A stretch of DNA of 7,629 bases, from assembly GCA_946538875.1 (NCBI GenBank), contig CAMNHD010000063.1, positions 1 through 7,629 of the forward strand. The letters are read 5' to 3'. The stretch is from an uncultured Treponema sp. Lineage in GTDB: Bacteria > Spirochaetota > Spirochaetia > Treponematales > Treponemataceae. The notes under the pieces were generated by a model. That model was given only the letters and a program-made list of their open reading frames with translations, was not told the DNA's origin and searched no databases. The translations under genes were made by a program, and so were the position numbers. Below are positions 6,918 to 7,629 of this stretch, piece by piece. The first letter of the stretch is position 1. Each line of letters begins with the position of its first letter.

Positions 6918-7629
6918 TTAATAGTTATTCAGTTCTTCTGTCACTGGAATAAGTTTCCATGTCTGACGTTCTATGACTTGCTGCTGTTCTGCGGCAGAGA
7001 TAATTCCGTCAGCAGTCCAGTACGGATTGCGGTATCCCCATGACACCTGAAACATCTGGTTGGCACTGTCAAGGGTGTTGACAACAGAATTGCCGGCTGT
7101 TGCATAGAAGCCGCTGTAGACGTTCTGTATTCTGTGGTAAGGTTTGTCGAATGCAGAAATCTTCCACCACTGTTTTGAATCCCTGTAATCGCGCGTGACC
7201 AGAGTAAGCCCCGAACCACGTGTCTTGTCGACAGAAGAAAGGGCCAGTCCACTCCAGCGGTTTATCAGCATGTAGCCGTCCAGCACAGGAACCATACGCC
7301 ACTGTCCTTTGTATGTGTTTGCAAGGGTAGCTGTATAAAGCGCGTCTCCGCCGGCAAAGGATGTTGTGTAATTGTACACATAGTTTCCGTCCTGGTTCTG
7401 AAGCTCATAATATGTCGGATAACCGAACCGGCCCTTTTCCACATCCACTGTAATTGACTCACTGAACCACATGCTCACGTTGGTCTCCGAGTTGAATCTG
7501 AGCGGCATCCACACATACTGGCTGTTCAGTGGAGAAGAACCACCAAAAGCAGGTCCCCAGCGGTCGCCCATGTACAGGTAGCTGGTAGTCCCTGAACCGT
7601 CTGTTGCCGTAAGCTTGAACACATAGGCA
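6918..7629 (-). CDS. C-terminal part of GH43 exo-beta-1,3-galactanase-like enzyme with ricin-type (CBM13-like) lectin domain; N-terminus beyond window
   Basis: Seen: an open frame enters from the right edge and stops at TAA 6918-6920, giving 236 complete residues; the true start is outside. A GTG at 7620-7622 is only an internal Val (AYVFKLT). The first ~70 residues carry SYLYMGDRWGP and SQYVWMPLRF, then WFSESITVDVEKGRF. This is the last propeller blade and the closing beta segment typical of the exo-beta-1,3-galactanase branch of GH43. The remaining ~165 residues form a beta-trefoil of the ricin/CBM13 type, with lobe-closing QWRMV, QWWKI and TWKLI motifs and lobe starts YYELQNQDGNYV, GYMLINRWSGLALSS and YHRIQNVYSGFYATA. 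The third lobe has an insertion, NPYWTADGIISAAEQQ. Known: galactanases with a C-terminal CBM13 occur in clostridia; the lectin binds galactan. Inferred: the secreted, probably active galactanase of the locus. The catalytic residues lie mostly outside the window, so activity cannot be judged. First visible gene of the operon. Confidence 0.88.
   Translation of the reverse strand, partial: AYVFKLTATDGSGTTSYLYMGDRWGPAFGGSSPLNSQYVWMPLRFNSETNVSMWFSESITVDVEKGRFGYPTYYELQNQDGNYVYNYTTSFAGGDALYTATLANTYKGQWRMVPVLDGYMLINRWSGLALSSVDKTRGSGLTLVTRDYRDSKQWWKISAFDKPYHRIQNVYSGFYATAGNSVVNTLDSANQMFQVSWGYRNPYWTADGIISAAEQQQVIERQTWKLIPVTEELNNY

Noticed and set aside
6984..7040. EF-hand or dockerin repeat in the galactanase C-terminus (ADGIISAAE)
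   Set aside because: Only the second half of the loop fits; positions 1 and 3 are Tyr and Thr instead of acidic residues, so a calcium site or dockerin is not supported.
6971..7462. Three overlapping minus-strand frames of 65-93 codons
   Set aside because: They are alternative frames of the galactanase C-terminal region, whose own frame carries MGDRW and ricin QxW motifs.
7620..7622. GTG as a start codon for the right-most gene
   Set aside because: It would begin inside a GH43 blade (AYVFKLT reads through to the edge), and no Shine-Dalgarno can be judged there; the gene simply continues beyond the window.

Overview
The window holds six genes, all on the minus strand, so they are transcribed from the right edge to the left edge. 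The gaps between them are only 10, 15, 18, 18 and 24 bases, and the five starts that lie in the window each have a purine-rich Shine-Dalgarno sequence. I see no promoter, terminator, RNA gene, mobile element or CRISPR array. The layout is that of the middle of one long operon whose first and last visible genes run off the window edges. Less than 2% of the bases lie between genes.

In order of transcription the genes are: (A) 6918-7629, the C-terminal end of a family 43 glycoside hydrolase of the exo-beta-1,3-galactanase type, followed by a ricin-type beta-trefoil lectin module (CBM13-like). (B) 5790-6899, a lipoprotein with a GH43-like beta-propeller. (C) 4533-5774, a lipoprotein resembling the galactanase branch of GH43 but with apparently substituted active-site positions. 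(D) 2699-4522 and (E) 587-2680, two paralogous lipoproteins built from a bacterial Ig-like (BIG_2) domain, three or four fibronectin type III domains and a related C-terminal lectin-like domain. (F) 1-562, the N-terminal part of a secreted protein that starts with a BIG_2 domain.

A reasonable reading is a cell-surface glycan-processing locus. One or more GH43 enzymes, probably acting on galactan or arabinogalactan side chains, are made together with a set of anchored or exported Ig/FN3/lectin proteins that may bind the same polysaccharide. This would resemble a polysaccharide utilisation locus in logic, but no SusC/SusD pair, transporter or regulator is visible in this window. The substrate is inferred only from family resemblance.

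The organism is probably a Gram-negative-type bacterium rich in lipoproteins. Strong AGGAG-type ribosome binding sites argue against Bacteroidetes. LASC/LSSC/FTAC lipoboxes, multi-FN3/BIG_2 lipoproteins and middling G+C fit a gut or rumen spirochaete (Treponema-like). That assignment is a guess from style, not from a marker gene.
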